Shown here piece after piece: positions 25,485-36,115 of a stretch of 64,000 bases of DNA. A program made the translations under genes and the position numbers. How positions within the stretch are numbered: position 1 is the stretch's first letter; every line of letters starts with the position of its first letter. The DNA lies in the NCBI RefSeq assembly GCF_000499845.2, contig NC_023757.2:41891798-41955797 (forward strand), read 5' to 3'. The notes below the pieces were generated by a model. It had not been told where the DNA came from, ran no database searches, and was given only the letters and a program-made list of their open reading frames with translations. The stretch comes from Phaseolus vulgaris (Eukaryota; Streptophyta; Magnoliopsida; Fabales; Fabaceae).

Positions 25485-26420
25485 ATGGCACACCACCCTT
25501 CCCAACGTCGGAACTTGGAAGCTCCACAATCCAAACTTACATCCCCAAACCCAGATCTCATCCAAACCTATAAACCCTCTTTCCTGGTAAAACACATGTC
25601 AAGCCTAAACTTGGCTCCAACCCACAAAACCCATCCACCCCACAAACACTCTCCTCTTGTCGTCCCAGAGAAAGAGAGTGCTGTTGCTGTGGCTGTGAAG
25701 AGAACCCACAAAGAGAAGCCCCAAAGGAGTCGTTTGGAATTGGAAAGGAGGAAGCTTGGTGATCCTAACGACAAGGGTGTAGTCGAGGATGTTAAGGTTG
25801 AAAAGGAGAAACCTGGGAATCCTTGTTTGGAGAAACCTGGGAAACCTTGTTTGGAAAAACATGATGGTGTTGAGAGAATGTCTGTGGCTCCGGGTGGCGG
25901 TGGGGGTAGAAGGAGATCCTTCTGTGGGTCACAGACTGATTTAAGAGATGTCTTTGCAATCAATGGAGCGAAAATGGTTTCGGTTGACATGCCACCGTTT
26001 ATGCAGATCCACGCTGTGAATTGTGCCAGAAAAGCTTTGGATAGCATGGAGAAGTTCACATCCAAGACCCTTGCACTCTCCCTCAAGAAGGTACAATTCT
26101 AACAAAACAACCTTATTCGGTTTTAGTTTTGCTGGATTAATTAATTTGTTCTGCGTGCTAAGAGTTTTACTAGCAAGTAATTAAGTCGTTGCGGTGTTTC
26201 AAAATTTGGGTGTGTGGTTGATTGGTCGGTCAATGAATTTTGGTTGGGTGATTGCGATTTGCAGGAATTTGACGGGGTGTATGGGCCGGCATGGCACTGT
26301 ATTGTGGGGACTAGTTTTGGGTCTTTTGTGACCCATTCCGTTGGAGGGTTTCTATATTTCTCCATGGATCAAAAACTATACATTCTCTTATTTAAAACCG
26401 CAGTACAAAAAGCAGGTTGA
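25485..26420 (+). CDS. LC8-type dynein light chain with long N-terminal extension
   Basis: Two exons, 25485-26090 and 26265-26420 (with TGA), joined in phase by a GT-AG intron of 174 bp, encode 253 residues. The last ~89 residues (165-253) have the canonical LC8 length and motifs: [11 protein letters not shown], then [19 protein letters not shown] and [10 protein letters not shown]8 proteins form dimers that bind short linear motifs; plants lack dynein heavy chains, so the role is as a dimerising hub. The first ~164 residues are basic, rich in Pro/Lys/Ser and probably disordered, with a short internal repeat EKPG-(N/K)-PCLEK. The chosen ATG has G at +4. The frame is open upstream to another ATG at 25251, which would add 78 residues; a leader role for that stretch seems likelier because it is CT- and CA-rich. 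Plant LC8 paralogues with N-terminal extensions are known. Confidence 0.9.
25805..25860 (+). repeat. 24-bp coding repeat in the dynein light chain N-terminus
   Basis: GAGAAACCTGGGAATCCTTG and its near copy GAGAAACCTGGGAAACCTTG follow each other, each continuing TTTGGA, and produce the PG-x-PCLEK peptide repeat. The copies differ mainly at one base. Confidence 0.8.
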
Positions 26421-27840
26421 AGGAGGTGAATTCTGCAATGGTCAGAATAATTTTTGGATACACTTATGTTACAAAGAAAAGGTTTGGAGTAACAGCAACA
26501 GCTTCTGTACATTGCTCCAGCTTCTAAAGATGATAATGCCGCATAACAAATGGAAGAGAAGAAACCGTGAGCCCTTAACGTGGTTGTGTATCTACATGTG
26601 TATCTATCTTTTTGACTGAAATCAATTTCGGTTGTACAATTATTAAAATTCTAATTTTTAAATTATTTAATACTTTTCTAATTGTATCTAATGCTACAAA
26701 GTATGCGGACATTTGATATTCTTCCAAATTGTTTGAATGAAGTTGAAATAGTTGGTAGGAGAAGATTAGCAATATGAGGAGTAGGAAAAATATGGGAATA
26801 GAGTGTCCCAAGCAATGAATGCAGTGATGTGTTAACCTAGTTATCAAATAACATGGTGTGTGTGTACCAATGTGACAAAGAAGAAAAGGGTAATAGGTGG
26901 GGGATATGGGATCTGATCAGGAATTTTGAAAGGGCACGGAAGGGGCTGTTAGTATTCTCACGTCGTTCTCGCTCACTACTTCTTGCCTGCAAAATTTGCG
27001 CAATCATTCAATTGTGTCACGTATATTTGGGGTCCATGCCATTAAATTTTTGGTATGAGTCCCCATTCTCATTCTTGTCTCTTTCTTATTTCTCCAGCTA
27101 CAACTTCTTAAACCTTTGATAGAGAGAATTTGAACCCGTCTTTCAGTGCTTAGGATAACTAAAATCTATTCAAATATTACATTACATTGATCCGAATAAC
27201 CAGGAAATTGTTGGCAGAAGTGGTTAGTGGGGTATGCTACTTTCATAAATGTGTCTATGGCCTTAATTAAAGTGATTCCCGTGGATGCTATTAATTTGAC
27301 GAATGGTTTGAGATGGATCAAGAGTGATCTCACACTAGCAATAGAGTCTTTGAAAACCAAACAAGAACTGTACTTGAACCCAAACTTTTGGCATGGTTTG
27401 GGGAAGAAATTGTATTATAAAGCAGAAGGGGGGTTGCAATTGTACTTTGTAGCTTAGTGAAAAGTGGAAAGCCTACCCTATTTTGTATGATGAAGTTTAT
27501 GGAGAAGGAGGACAATCTAAAAAGGTCTCCCAGATCTCTAAATGTTTGTGTACCTTGTTTCACTTTTGTGATTCCGTTTTGTTTACTACTCATTATTATA
27601 TTATCCAAAGTACCTTGGCACTTCCTCCATGAATTATAATAAGATAATTAGTTACATATCTATAGTTATAAAATAAGATAACAAAAACATGATATGTTCA
27701 ACTTATTGAACTCTTACTTCGCATTCCATAATTCTACCAATCACACAAAATTTAACTAGGTACTTAGTAAAAAACAAAATGATGGAATTAAAGGAATAAG
27801 AGGGAAATCAATAATGATATGTGATAATTTTTTTCAACAA
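26421..27840. other. 3' flank of dynein light chain gene and intergenic DNA
   Basis: The first ~200 bp are probably the 3' untranslated region. Open frames at 26575-26847, 26853-27119 and 27166-27639 show no family motif and overlap one another on both strands, so they are treated as chance ORFs. GC content at 26850-27560 is a little higher than in the surrounding intergenic DNA, so a non-coding transcript cannot be excluded. Confidence 0.5.
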
Positions 27841-28430
27841 AATAGTATGGTCAAATTAGAGTACATTTACTGTATTCAATGCCATTCAATATCAAACATA
27901 ATGAATTTAATATTTTTTTAACTCAAACTACAAATAAAGGTGGACAATTAGGTAGTTTTATTATGAAACTGTCACTTTCATCCCTGCTTTATTGACAAAT
28001 TTGTAAATAAATTTCTCTCTATCTAATAACATGATATATTTAGAGTAGTCCAAAAATCAACACAATATATTCCTGTTAATCTAATTACTTTTTTTTTTAT
28101 GAAAACTTCAAATTAGATTGTATTTTTCCTCGATAAATTTATTCCTGTGACCTTATGTAAAATTTTCAATTCCTTTCTTATTCAGTATTTAATTGGGCAC
28201 AAGACAATTGAGTTAAATTTGAAAAATAAAACTAGTAAAAATAGTTAGACTACAGAATATAAAAATATGGAGAGAAAATGAGTGTTTATTGATTGAAAAT
28301 TAATCTAGAAAAAAATGATCCAAGTTATAATCAAATCCCTACTTATTTAGCAATCATTTTTCTAATTACTAATGCAAAAAGTAGTAGAATATAATGTGAT
28401 TGGTGATACATCCACTACTTCTTGAGAGCT
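27840..28430 (+). repeat. AHL-locus 3'-flank paralogue, copy A
   Basis: Shares a long ordered series of short motifs with the flank downstream of the AHL gene (about 33900-34500): TATTCAATGCCATTCAATAT, CATGATATATTTAGAGTAGTCCA, CTTCAAATTAGATTG, a motif around GAGTGTTTATT and ACTAATGCA. Order and orientation are preserved, pointing to an old segmental duplication. No AHL coding sequence lies beside it. Confidence 0.75.
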
Positions 28431-29019
28431 TATTTGGTTCTCTCTAAAGACATTGACTCAACCTTTTATCAAACATGTTTCCCATGTCTATAACATATTT
28501 GTTTTATGTTTTAATTTTGTATAATTTCTCTAGTCTATTTTATCCTTTACATAATTTATCTTTTTATAATTTTAATGCTATTTTATTAGTCCTCATTTTT
28601 CAATTATCATATTGTCACTAATTTTACGAGTCATTTAAGTTAAGAAAAATATAACAATAAAAATCAACATTTAACTATAATAAAGATTGAAACATAAATG
28701 AAACATCTTCAAATAAAAAAGTACCTACACTTTGTATATTTTTATTAGCATATGGATTTTGATCTAATCTTTCCATATTTTTATATTTTTTTTTATACGG
28801 ATGATTGTTGTTACTTGATTTCACATAACTAGTGAGATGTCAAGTTACATAATCATAACTAATATAAAAGTTTTTAAAAAAAATAAATATTGGAGATGCA
28901 AGAGAGTTGGGACTATCTTTCAATCATACAATCATTTCAATCAAATTTTAAGTGGCCCATCCTCATTTCATATTTTAATGCGAGGTTTGTTACATGGTTC
29001 ACTTCCACATAAACAATGA

Positions 29020-29960
29020 TTTATTATTATTTTTTAATTTTTTTATTACGAAATATTTTTAGATATGTGTTGAAGCGTGGTAATTTATAGATGTATTTGG
29101 GTGAATTCTAAGTGGTGGTAAATATTTCGAGACACTTGTTTTTGTATTGTTGAGCTTATATTGTAAGCAATTATTTTAGTTTCAATGTGTTTTTGGTTTG
29201 TGATTTTAGAATTCCGTGAGGAAGACTTAATTTGATATCTGATATTTTAAATAAGTCGATAAATGAAAAAAAAATCATCAATTCATAGGTTGATATATAT
29301 TAATTATGGATGAATGATTATTTTTTTTTTAATTCAGAATGATAGATATTATTCATAATGCAAAGTTTAAATGCTTTTTATTTTTTACATTTATTTTAGA
29401 TTACTTTTTTTTTTCATTGATAAATGTTTAAATTTCAAAAGTAAAAACCTATATTCATATGGACCCTTCCATGTGTATGGTCTTTTTAACTCCTTGTAGA
29501 ATTTAATTTGGTCAATTTTTTGGTAATGATCAAAAGGAAAAATATTTATTATTTTTTTTAAAAAAGGTTATTGTAATGGTATTTTAAATAAAAGTGAACT
29601 TAAAAGGTAGTTTAAATATGGAACTGTATTGACAATTTGGCAAAATAAATTTCTATTATGATATAGTTAGAGCAGTCAACACATTAACACTATTTTCATT
29701 CATCTAATTACTTTCTTTATTTATCTTTAAAAAACGGATTGTATTTCTCTAAAATAAAATGATATTTTAATTAAAATGATATTTAATTAAAATAATTTTT
29801 GAATAAGAAAACCTAGGGAAAGTGTCATGTAACAATTTTAATGGGATTTTTTTAATAACATCTATTGTTGATAAAATTAAATTCAATAAATAATATTAAT
29901 AAAAGTAAAATCATTAATGTCATTTGACTAATCTCAACTTAAATTCTAGAAAACTGCAAT
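29020..29960 (+). repeat. AHL-locus 3'-flank paralogue, copy B
   Basis: Corresponds to the region immediately after the AHL stop codon (about 33440-34870). Shared landmarks are a GTTGAGCTTATRTTGTAA stretch, GTTTGTGATTTTRGAATTCCG, AATTATGGATGAATGATTATT, TAGTTTAAATATGGAACTG, and AGGGAAAGTGTCATGTAACAA. This implies that an AHL coding region once stood at about 28.3-29.0 kb, but none is readable there now. Confidence 0.8.
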
Positions 29961-29974
29961 CCAACTTCACCCCC

Positions 29975-30017
<43 letters not shown>

Positions 30018-30018
30018 T
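29975..30018. repeat. Compound (CA)n(TA)n microsatellite
   Basis: CCCCACACACACACACACAT runs directly into a (TA)n tract of about 26 bp. It sits at the right edge of AHL-flank copy B. Confidence 0.95.
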
Positions 30019-30937
30019 ACATATAGTTATAGGTTCAAGATTTTCTTACAAAGCAAAATATATTTTTCCAATAATTCTTACATGACAAATAAATTAATAA
30101 ATACAGTTATTTTATAAACTCGTTCTAGTGTTGTTTGAGAAATTTTGATTGATTAAAAATTGTTATGAGTGTAAGTGATATTTGTACTTTTAAATGATGT
30201 ATGAAAATGAGATAATGATTATATACATGTTCGTTTACGTTTTCATATTCACTTTTAATTTATTTGATATTTTATTTTGAAATTTATTTATGTAAATGTA
30301 TCTTTTTAGATATTATTTAGTATTGAAGAGAAGATGTTAATTTTTAATTTTAGCAAAATAAATTTACGCCAGTACAAATAAAGATACAAATATACTCTTT
30401 ATCTAATAAAGTTGAGATATTCATTTCATACTTATAATAAATATAAATTTGAACATAAAAAAAACAAACTTTGATTAATTCTATTAAATTATCATCCTTA
30501 ATCACCATAAATTATACATTAAAGTAACGTGAAATCACGCACATTTTTTTTATCATTGATAATTAAATTATCTAATCTTATACATTTTGTTTCTCTTCAT
30601 CATTTTTTTCATGATACCACCTTTTGAATTATTATTGATTATTTCTTTAATCCTAAACCACTAGCATGAATAAGATATGAATTTCGACACCAATCTGGTT
30701 TATACGTGAGCTTTTTATTTGGACTTATCAATCGTTTTAATTCCCTTTTAAAATGAGGCTACTCTATTTAATTAAAAACTAAATGGATTAAATGGTATGA
30801 GTGATAAATAATTTTTTTAAGTATAAAAGTATTTTCTTTTGTATAACTATAATAACTAAATAAATAATTAAAGTTCACTTTTAATGTATTTCATCTACTA
30901 AGTTGAACTTTTTTACCTTGATTTTCAAATCATCTAG
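30019..30937. other. Intergenic DNA without a recognised gene
   Basis: AT-rich. The last ~60 bp (AAAGTTCACTTTTAATGTATTTCATC) are the beginning of a paralogue of the AHL upstream region (compare 32310-32330). Nothing else was recognised. Confidence 0.55.
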
Positions 30938-31070
30938 TGTTGGAGATCCCACATCGACTAGAGATTAGAGTCTTTCATGGTATATAAGTGGGTGAAAACC
31001 TCAATCTTATGAGCCGGTTTTATGGGGTTGAGTAAGGCTTAAAGTTCACTTTGTAATATGGTATCAGGAT
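30938..31070 (+). mobile_element. TRIM-type LTR (121 bp) plus primer-binding site
   Basis: Starts TGTTGGAGATCCCACATCGA, continues through TATATAAGTGGGTG, GAGCCGGTTTTATGGGGTTG and AGGCTTAAAGTTCACTTTGT, and ends near 31058. It is followed at once by TGGTATCAGGATC (31059-31071), close to the initiator tRNA-Met primer-binding site TGGTATCAGAGC. This LTR type is abundant in plants, legumes included, as terminal-repeat retrotransposons in miniature. No second LTR is seen, so it is a truncated insertion. It interrupts the duplicated AHL upstream region. Confidence 0.82.
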
Positions 31071-31099
31071 CATTTCGATCCTATCATAGCGAGTAACAT

Positions 31100-31510
31100 C
31101 TAGCTCATCTTTTATTTTTAAAAATCACATACGTTTCATAATATTACTAACTTATTTTTGACTAAAATGTATAACTCTCAAATAATATTATATATAATTG
31201 GCCCACCATTTATTACTTGTAACTTAACCTTCATCCTTGTGGACCAAAGTTGTGGAACAAATTCATTTCCTTTCATTCATTTCCTTTAGTCTTTTACAAA
31301 TCACCTTATATATCTTTAAAAAAAAATCAAAAGAAATAATTTCCTTCTTATTAACATACATTATCCCTTTATTCCTCATTCTTTCTCTTTCTCCCTCACT
31401 CTTTATATCCATTTAAATATCACATTTCCACCAAATTTCACACAAATCTCATTCTTGCTTGATAAAAATTCAACCAATTATTATAATTGTTCATCCCCAA
31501 TTTTTTGTCC
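31100..31510 (+). repeat. Paralogue of the AHL promoter and leader, without an AHL coding region
   Basis: Aligns with 32390-32745 in order: CACATACGTTT / CACACACGTTT, TTTTTGACTAAAA, ATAACTCTCAAATA, ACTTGTAACTT / TCTTGTAACTT, CCTTGTGGACC / CCTTGTGAACA, AATTCATTTCCTT, TTCTTATTAACA, CTATTCCTCATTCTTT-type run. In the intact copy this leads straight into the AHL ATG at 32738. Here the following sequence (31510 on) no longer encodes an AHL, so this is the 5' relic of a lost tandem gene. Confidence 0.8.
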
Positions 31511-31519
31511 TCTAATAAT

Positions 31520-31567
31520 AATATCCCTTATGCTACTAGATGAGAATATCCCTTATGCTACTAGATG
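31520..31567. repeat. 25-bp perfect tandem duplication
   Basis: AATATCCCTTATGCTACTAG plus ATG occurs at 31520-31542 and again at 31545-31567, with a 2-base spacer. Confidence 0.9.
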
Positions 31568-32389
31568 TTGCTTTAACCAAACATTGACACTATTAAAGCG
31601 AACACAAAATAACCTTGTGGGCTAAAAAACATAAACTACCCTCTTTGATTAATTAAGACAATGAACATGTCTAGGAATGTAATTTTATTTAACTCCTGAG
31701 AAAATCTATTTTTACATTGATTTAATGCACTTCAATTATCATACTTTTTTACTTCTTATTTAATTAATATTTTTCACTTTTTGTGAATTAGGAAGACAAT
31801 ACAATCATATTGCTTAGGATTACAATTGGAAGGAATACTACTAATATATCTGTATTATTTTTGGAGAGAATTAGAAAGTTTGAGTCATAGGACTCGTTTA
31901 ATGAACATACCACTTACTAAACGAGTGGCACGTGAAAAAGGAAAAAATAAAAAATTGAATTTGATCGGTGCTAAGATAGACCATTAAGTAAGAAGTTATG
32001 CAAAGTACACAATTTTTTGTATTATTTTTACTTAAAAAGACATCATGTATTTAAGCAAACTTCAATTTATGGAGTAAAAACGGAAAAAAAAGGAAAGTTT
32101 GGCTATGAGAATACAACTTTTTACATTGGGAAAAACACTGGTTGCATGCTCTATAAGTGGAGAGTTGAGACTTCCACCTTCAAAGTTCTCAAGTGTTATC
32201 TAATTTTCATCCTCTAATATATTAATTTATGCACAGACCAAAGTACTAAAGGAACAATTTGCATTCAATTTTTTCATCACCATTTTCGCCTATATGAATA
32301 AAACTTACTTTTAACACATTTCATCCATATGAAATCCCATCTTTTACATAGTTAAAACGAGTATCTAATCCCCAAATCTTTTATATATT
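31568..32389. other. Intergenic DNA between AHL promoter copies
   Basis: AT-rich. The open frame at 32017-32217 has no recognised motif. The stretch 32290-32390 resembles 30870-30930 and 31115-31140, that is, the upstream paralogue without its TRIM insertion. Confidence 0.5.
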
Positions 32390-32737
32390 CCTTCTCTTTC
32401 ACTTTTGAAAACCACACACGTTTTGTATCATTGTGGACTCCTTTTTTGACTAAAAATCATAACTCTCAAATATACATGCAATAGATCCACAATTTTATTT
32501 CTTGTAACTTGGTCCTTGTGAACACAATTCATTTCCTTGATTCTCTTATAAAATGTCTGACTACTCTACTTGATTATTACAAACTATTCTACAAAGAAAC
32601 ATCAAACGAAAAAAATATTTCTTATTAACACATCCACACTATTCCTCATTCTTTTAGTTTCTCTCCTTCTATATATCCAATACAATATCTTTCTTCCATT
32701 TCAAATCTCATATACATTCTCCTTTTCTACTTTAACA

Positions 32738-33307
32738 ATGGTTCAACCAAGTAATGTAACTACCCTATCATCCACCCTGATTTCTTCCTCTGATGACAAC
32801 ACCTTTGATGGTGTTATTGATTCTTCCTCTCATTCAAAACCACCATCATCATCATCAAAGAGGACACGCGGTAGGCCAGCGGGCTCCAAGAACAAACAAA
32901 AATTAGCCATTGTGATTGACCAAAACCATGAGCATGTCCAAAAACCTATACTCATTCAAATTCCTATAAACTCTGATGTAATTGAGACTCTAACCCAATT
33001 TGTCTGTGATCACCAAATTAGCATCGCAGTGCAAAGTGCATCCGGATCTATTCTAAATGCCACTCTTCGCGATGATCAATCTGAAATTTCTACTTTCATT
33101 GTTCATGGACCCTTTACTTTAGCTTCCTTCACTGGCCCTTGCATATATAACAACTATAGTACTACTTCATTATCATCTAATCTTGATTATTTTTTGAACA
33201 TTTCTTTTTGTTCAAATTTAGATCAAAGCTTTGTTGGGGTTGTTGGAGGGAAGGTTATTGCAGGTGATGATGTTGTTGTGACTGCTACAACTTTCAAGAA
33301 CTCTTAG
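32738..33307 (+). CDS. Short AT-hook (AHL) DNA-binding protein
   Basis: Single exon of 189 residues. The frame opens earlier (32570) but only with TTG codons; the first ATG is 32738. A Ser-rich N-terminus leads to one AT-hook, KRTRGRPAGSKNK (about 40-52), which inserts the RGRP core in the minor groove of AT-rich DNA. A PPC/DUF296 domain follows (about 65-188), recognisable from SASGSILNATLR, HGPFTLASFTG and GGKVIAGDDVVVTATTF. The domain is divergent and the protein stops almost immediately after it, whereas typical AHLs are about 250-350 residues with a longer C-terminal tail. PPC domains form homo- and hetero-trimers and recruit partner transcription factors. Copies of its flanks at 27.8, 29.0, 31.1, 38.6 and 50.4 kb show it belongs to an old duplication cluster. 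The frame is clean, but reduced function is possible. Confidence 0.88.
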   Translation: MVQPSNVTTLSSTLISSSDDNTFDGVIDSSSHSKPPSSSSKRTRGRPAGSKNKQKLAIVIDQNHEHVQKPILIQIPINSDVIETLTQFVCDHQISIAVQSASGSILNATLRDDQSEISTFIVHGPFTLASFTGPCIYNNYSTTSLSSNLDYFLNISFCSNLDQSFVGVVGGKVIAGDDVVVTATTFKNS

Positions 33308-33439
33308 AATCACTAAGATGAAATCAAATCAATAATGATCATGAGAAAAGAGATAACAATAGCCATTTTCATGTCATATAGATGACAATTAGAACAATAA
33401 ATTCCATTAATATCATTATATGTACTCATCTTAAAATTA

Positions 33440-34870
33440 AGGTGTTGTGATAAATACTGAATTATTAGTTTATTTCCAAAAATATTTATCTTGAAGTTTC
33501 TTTATATATGTCTAGAAGCATGGTAATGTGTAAATTTATTTTGATGAAGTTGAAGTAAATCTTTTGATGCACTTGTTTTTACGTGTGAGAGGTACAACTC
33601 TTTTTTAATGTTGAGCTTATGTTGTAAACATGATGTTAGTTTCGATATGATTTTAAATTAGTTTGTGATTTTGGAATTCCGTGAAAAAAACAAATGAAAG
33701 AAAATTATCTTAACAATAAATTAATTATGAATGAATAATTATTCCATTTCCTCAATTCATTTCATCGTATTCATTAATACAAAGTTAAAATAATTTTATT
33801 TTTTTATATTTATATAACTCACATTTATTTTTCATTTACTTTTTTCTTTTACAAATATTTAAATTTTAAACCTTTCTATTTGTTTTCTTTTTAAACCTCT
33901 TATAGAATTTAATTTTATCAGTTTTTTTAATGATCAAATTAATGTGGTAAAAGGAAACATATTTATTATATTCTATGTCATTCAATATAAACATTAAAAA
34001 GTTTAAAAGAATTTAAAAAGTTATTGCAATGGTAATAAATCTAAAAAAAAGTGAATAAAAGTAGTTTAAATATGGAACTGTGTAGACAAATTGGAAAATA
34101 AAATTTCTCTTAAATGTCATGATATATTTAAAGTAGTCCACACCACAACACTAATTTTCATCATATAATTACTTTCTTTATTTATTATTAAAACTTCAAA
34201 TTAGATCGCATTTCTCGTCAATCGATTTAATCATGTAATTATTTTGAGCTCCTTTACAATTTAGCTTAGTGTAATGTCTTATTCACTACTTAGTTTTATC
34301 ATGAGAAAAATCAACTCTTTTTTTAAAAAAAAAATATAAGAGCCAATTTTCGACTATAGCAAATAAAAACATTGGAGAGAAAAATGACTGTTTAATATGT
34401 GAAAATCAATATTCACAAAAAATTGAAGTCATAATTTAATCCTCCCAACCCATTTAACTATAGTTTATCTAATGACTAATGCATATGTAGTCGAATGTGC
34501 AATATGTTCTGTCTACATACAGCAGTTACCCTTTTTTTTATCAAATATGTGCTATTATGTCTACAATATTAATATATTTGTTTTATGGATTTTCTTATTC
34601 ATTAAAAATAATGTATTTTATTTTAGTCATTTTAAAATTTGAAGAAACAAGCTTCAGAAATTAAAAAAAAAACGTGTTTGGAAATATAAAAAGTCAATAG
34701 AAACGTATGATTGTGGTAAAAGATAAGTAAATAAAAATTAAATGAAGTAATAATTAATTAAAATATTGTTTAAAGATGAAAATGTAGGGAAAGTTTCGTG
34801 TGACAACTTTTGTGCAAATTTTTCTATAATATTTGTTGTTGACTTGCATAAATAACAATGTTTATACTAT
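33440..34870 (+). repeat. AHL-locus 3' flank, copy C (next to the intact gene)
   Basis: Reference copy of the repeated 3' flank, shared in order with copies A (27840), B (29020), D (38640) and E (50380). No coding capacity. The first part is likely to be the AHL 3' untranslated region. Confidence 0.75.
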
Positions 34871-36115
34871 CGTCTAAATCTCATCCTTAATTGTTCTTTT
34901 ACGATTATTTCTTCAATTTCAAATCACAATATTTTTTGAAGTTGTTAAAGAGAAGGTTATGTAAGCAACAATGTCATATAGCAACTAAAACTTTCATTAA
35001 CTAAAAAAATATGAGGTTGATATGAAGATGATGATGAATATAGACGATAACCCTAACATATGTAATATAGGTGGAAATTAGATATTGTACGTTTAATTAA
35101 TGTTGTTACATTGTATGTCACCCTAATGGTTTTAAGAATAGTGTTTTATTAGGTTTTTTTAAATTTTTCATTATGAATTGTATCTAGTTATTTTGTAAAA
35201 CAGTGATTTTTAGATTTATTTGGTATGAAGTATTGGATGTTGGTGATTCTTTTAATCAACAACAATAAATAAATAAAATTAAAAATGAAAATGGGAGGTG
35301 CTCCAACCCAATTATAATGTACACACATTTATCTTCCAAAAAAGTAACATTGTGTACAAATTGCTTCAGCTTAAACAAATTAAACTGAGCTACACAGTTT
35401 GACAAAAAGCATTATACTGTGACATATTCTCAGCAAACACAAATCTACTATTCCATGCAAAAAAATAAAAACAATAATCAGAAAGTGCAGTAGTAGAACA
35501 ATCTATGACTGCAAATTGCAAATTCTTCTCCTAGTTGTGAAATTATATCAGTTAAACAAGGGAGTAGGGGAAAAATAAGCGTACGATGATTTGATGTATT
35601 GTTATCATAATCCTTACTTTGTTCTAGCATTTAAATTTGAAAGGAAATAGGAAAAATTTAGGCTGAAATGTTTGATACAATTTAAAGTATAATTGTTGTA
35701 GGCATTTGCATATGAAGACCATAAAGATTTAAGATATGGTAGGTACAGAAACACCAAGAGAAAAAAAAAAACTTAAGGATATTTGTTGATAAAAGTTATG
35801 ATGATATACACATTCTGTGACTACATGTGAAAATGTTATGATAAAACTTTAAAGCACTAAAAGAAGAAAAAACGAAGAATTGTATTGAAATATTGTAGTT
35901 ACATTGCAATATACTTATGCTTTTATTTAAGATTATTTTATAGAATGTTTTATGTGTATTTTTGTAGAATGTTTTGGGTAAGTATTTATTAGTCAACATC
36001 TACCTTTTTTTTTATTTAAGTTGATTTTAAATGATTTCAATAATTAATAATAATATGCTTTACAACACTTATGCAAAGAATACATAGAAAAAAATAAATG
36101 TAGCACATGGGTGGT
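34871..36115. other. Intergenic DNA without a recognised gene
   Basis: AT-rich; a minus-strand open frame at 35796-35999 has no motif. Nothing else was recognised. Confidence 0.55.

Noticed and set aside
26853..27639. Several short open frames with moderate GC downstream of the LC8 gene
   Set aside because: Frames overlap on opposite strands and no family motif or splice pattern links them.
31059..31110. TGGTATCAGGATC as the start of a full internal retrotransposon domain
   Set aside because: Similarity to the AHL upstream paralogue resumes by about 31110, leaving no room for an internal domain.
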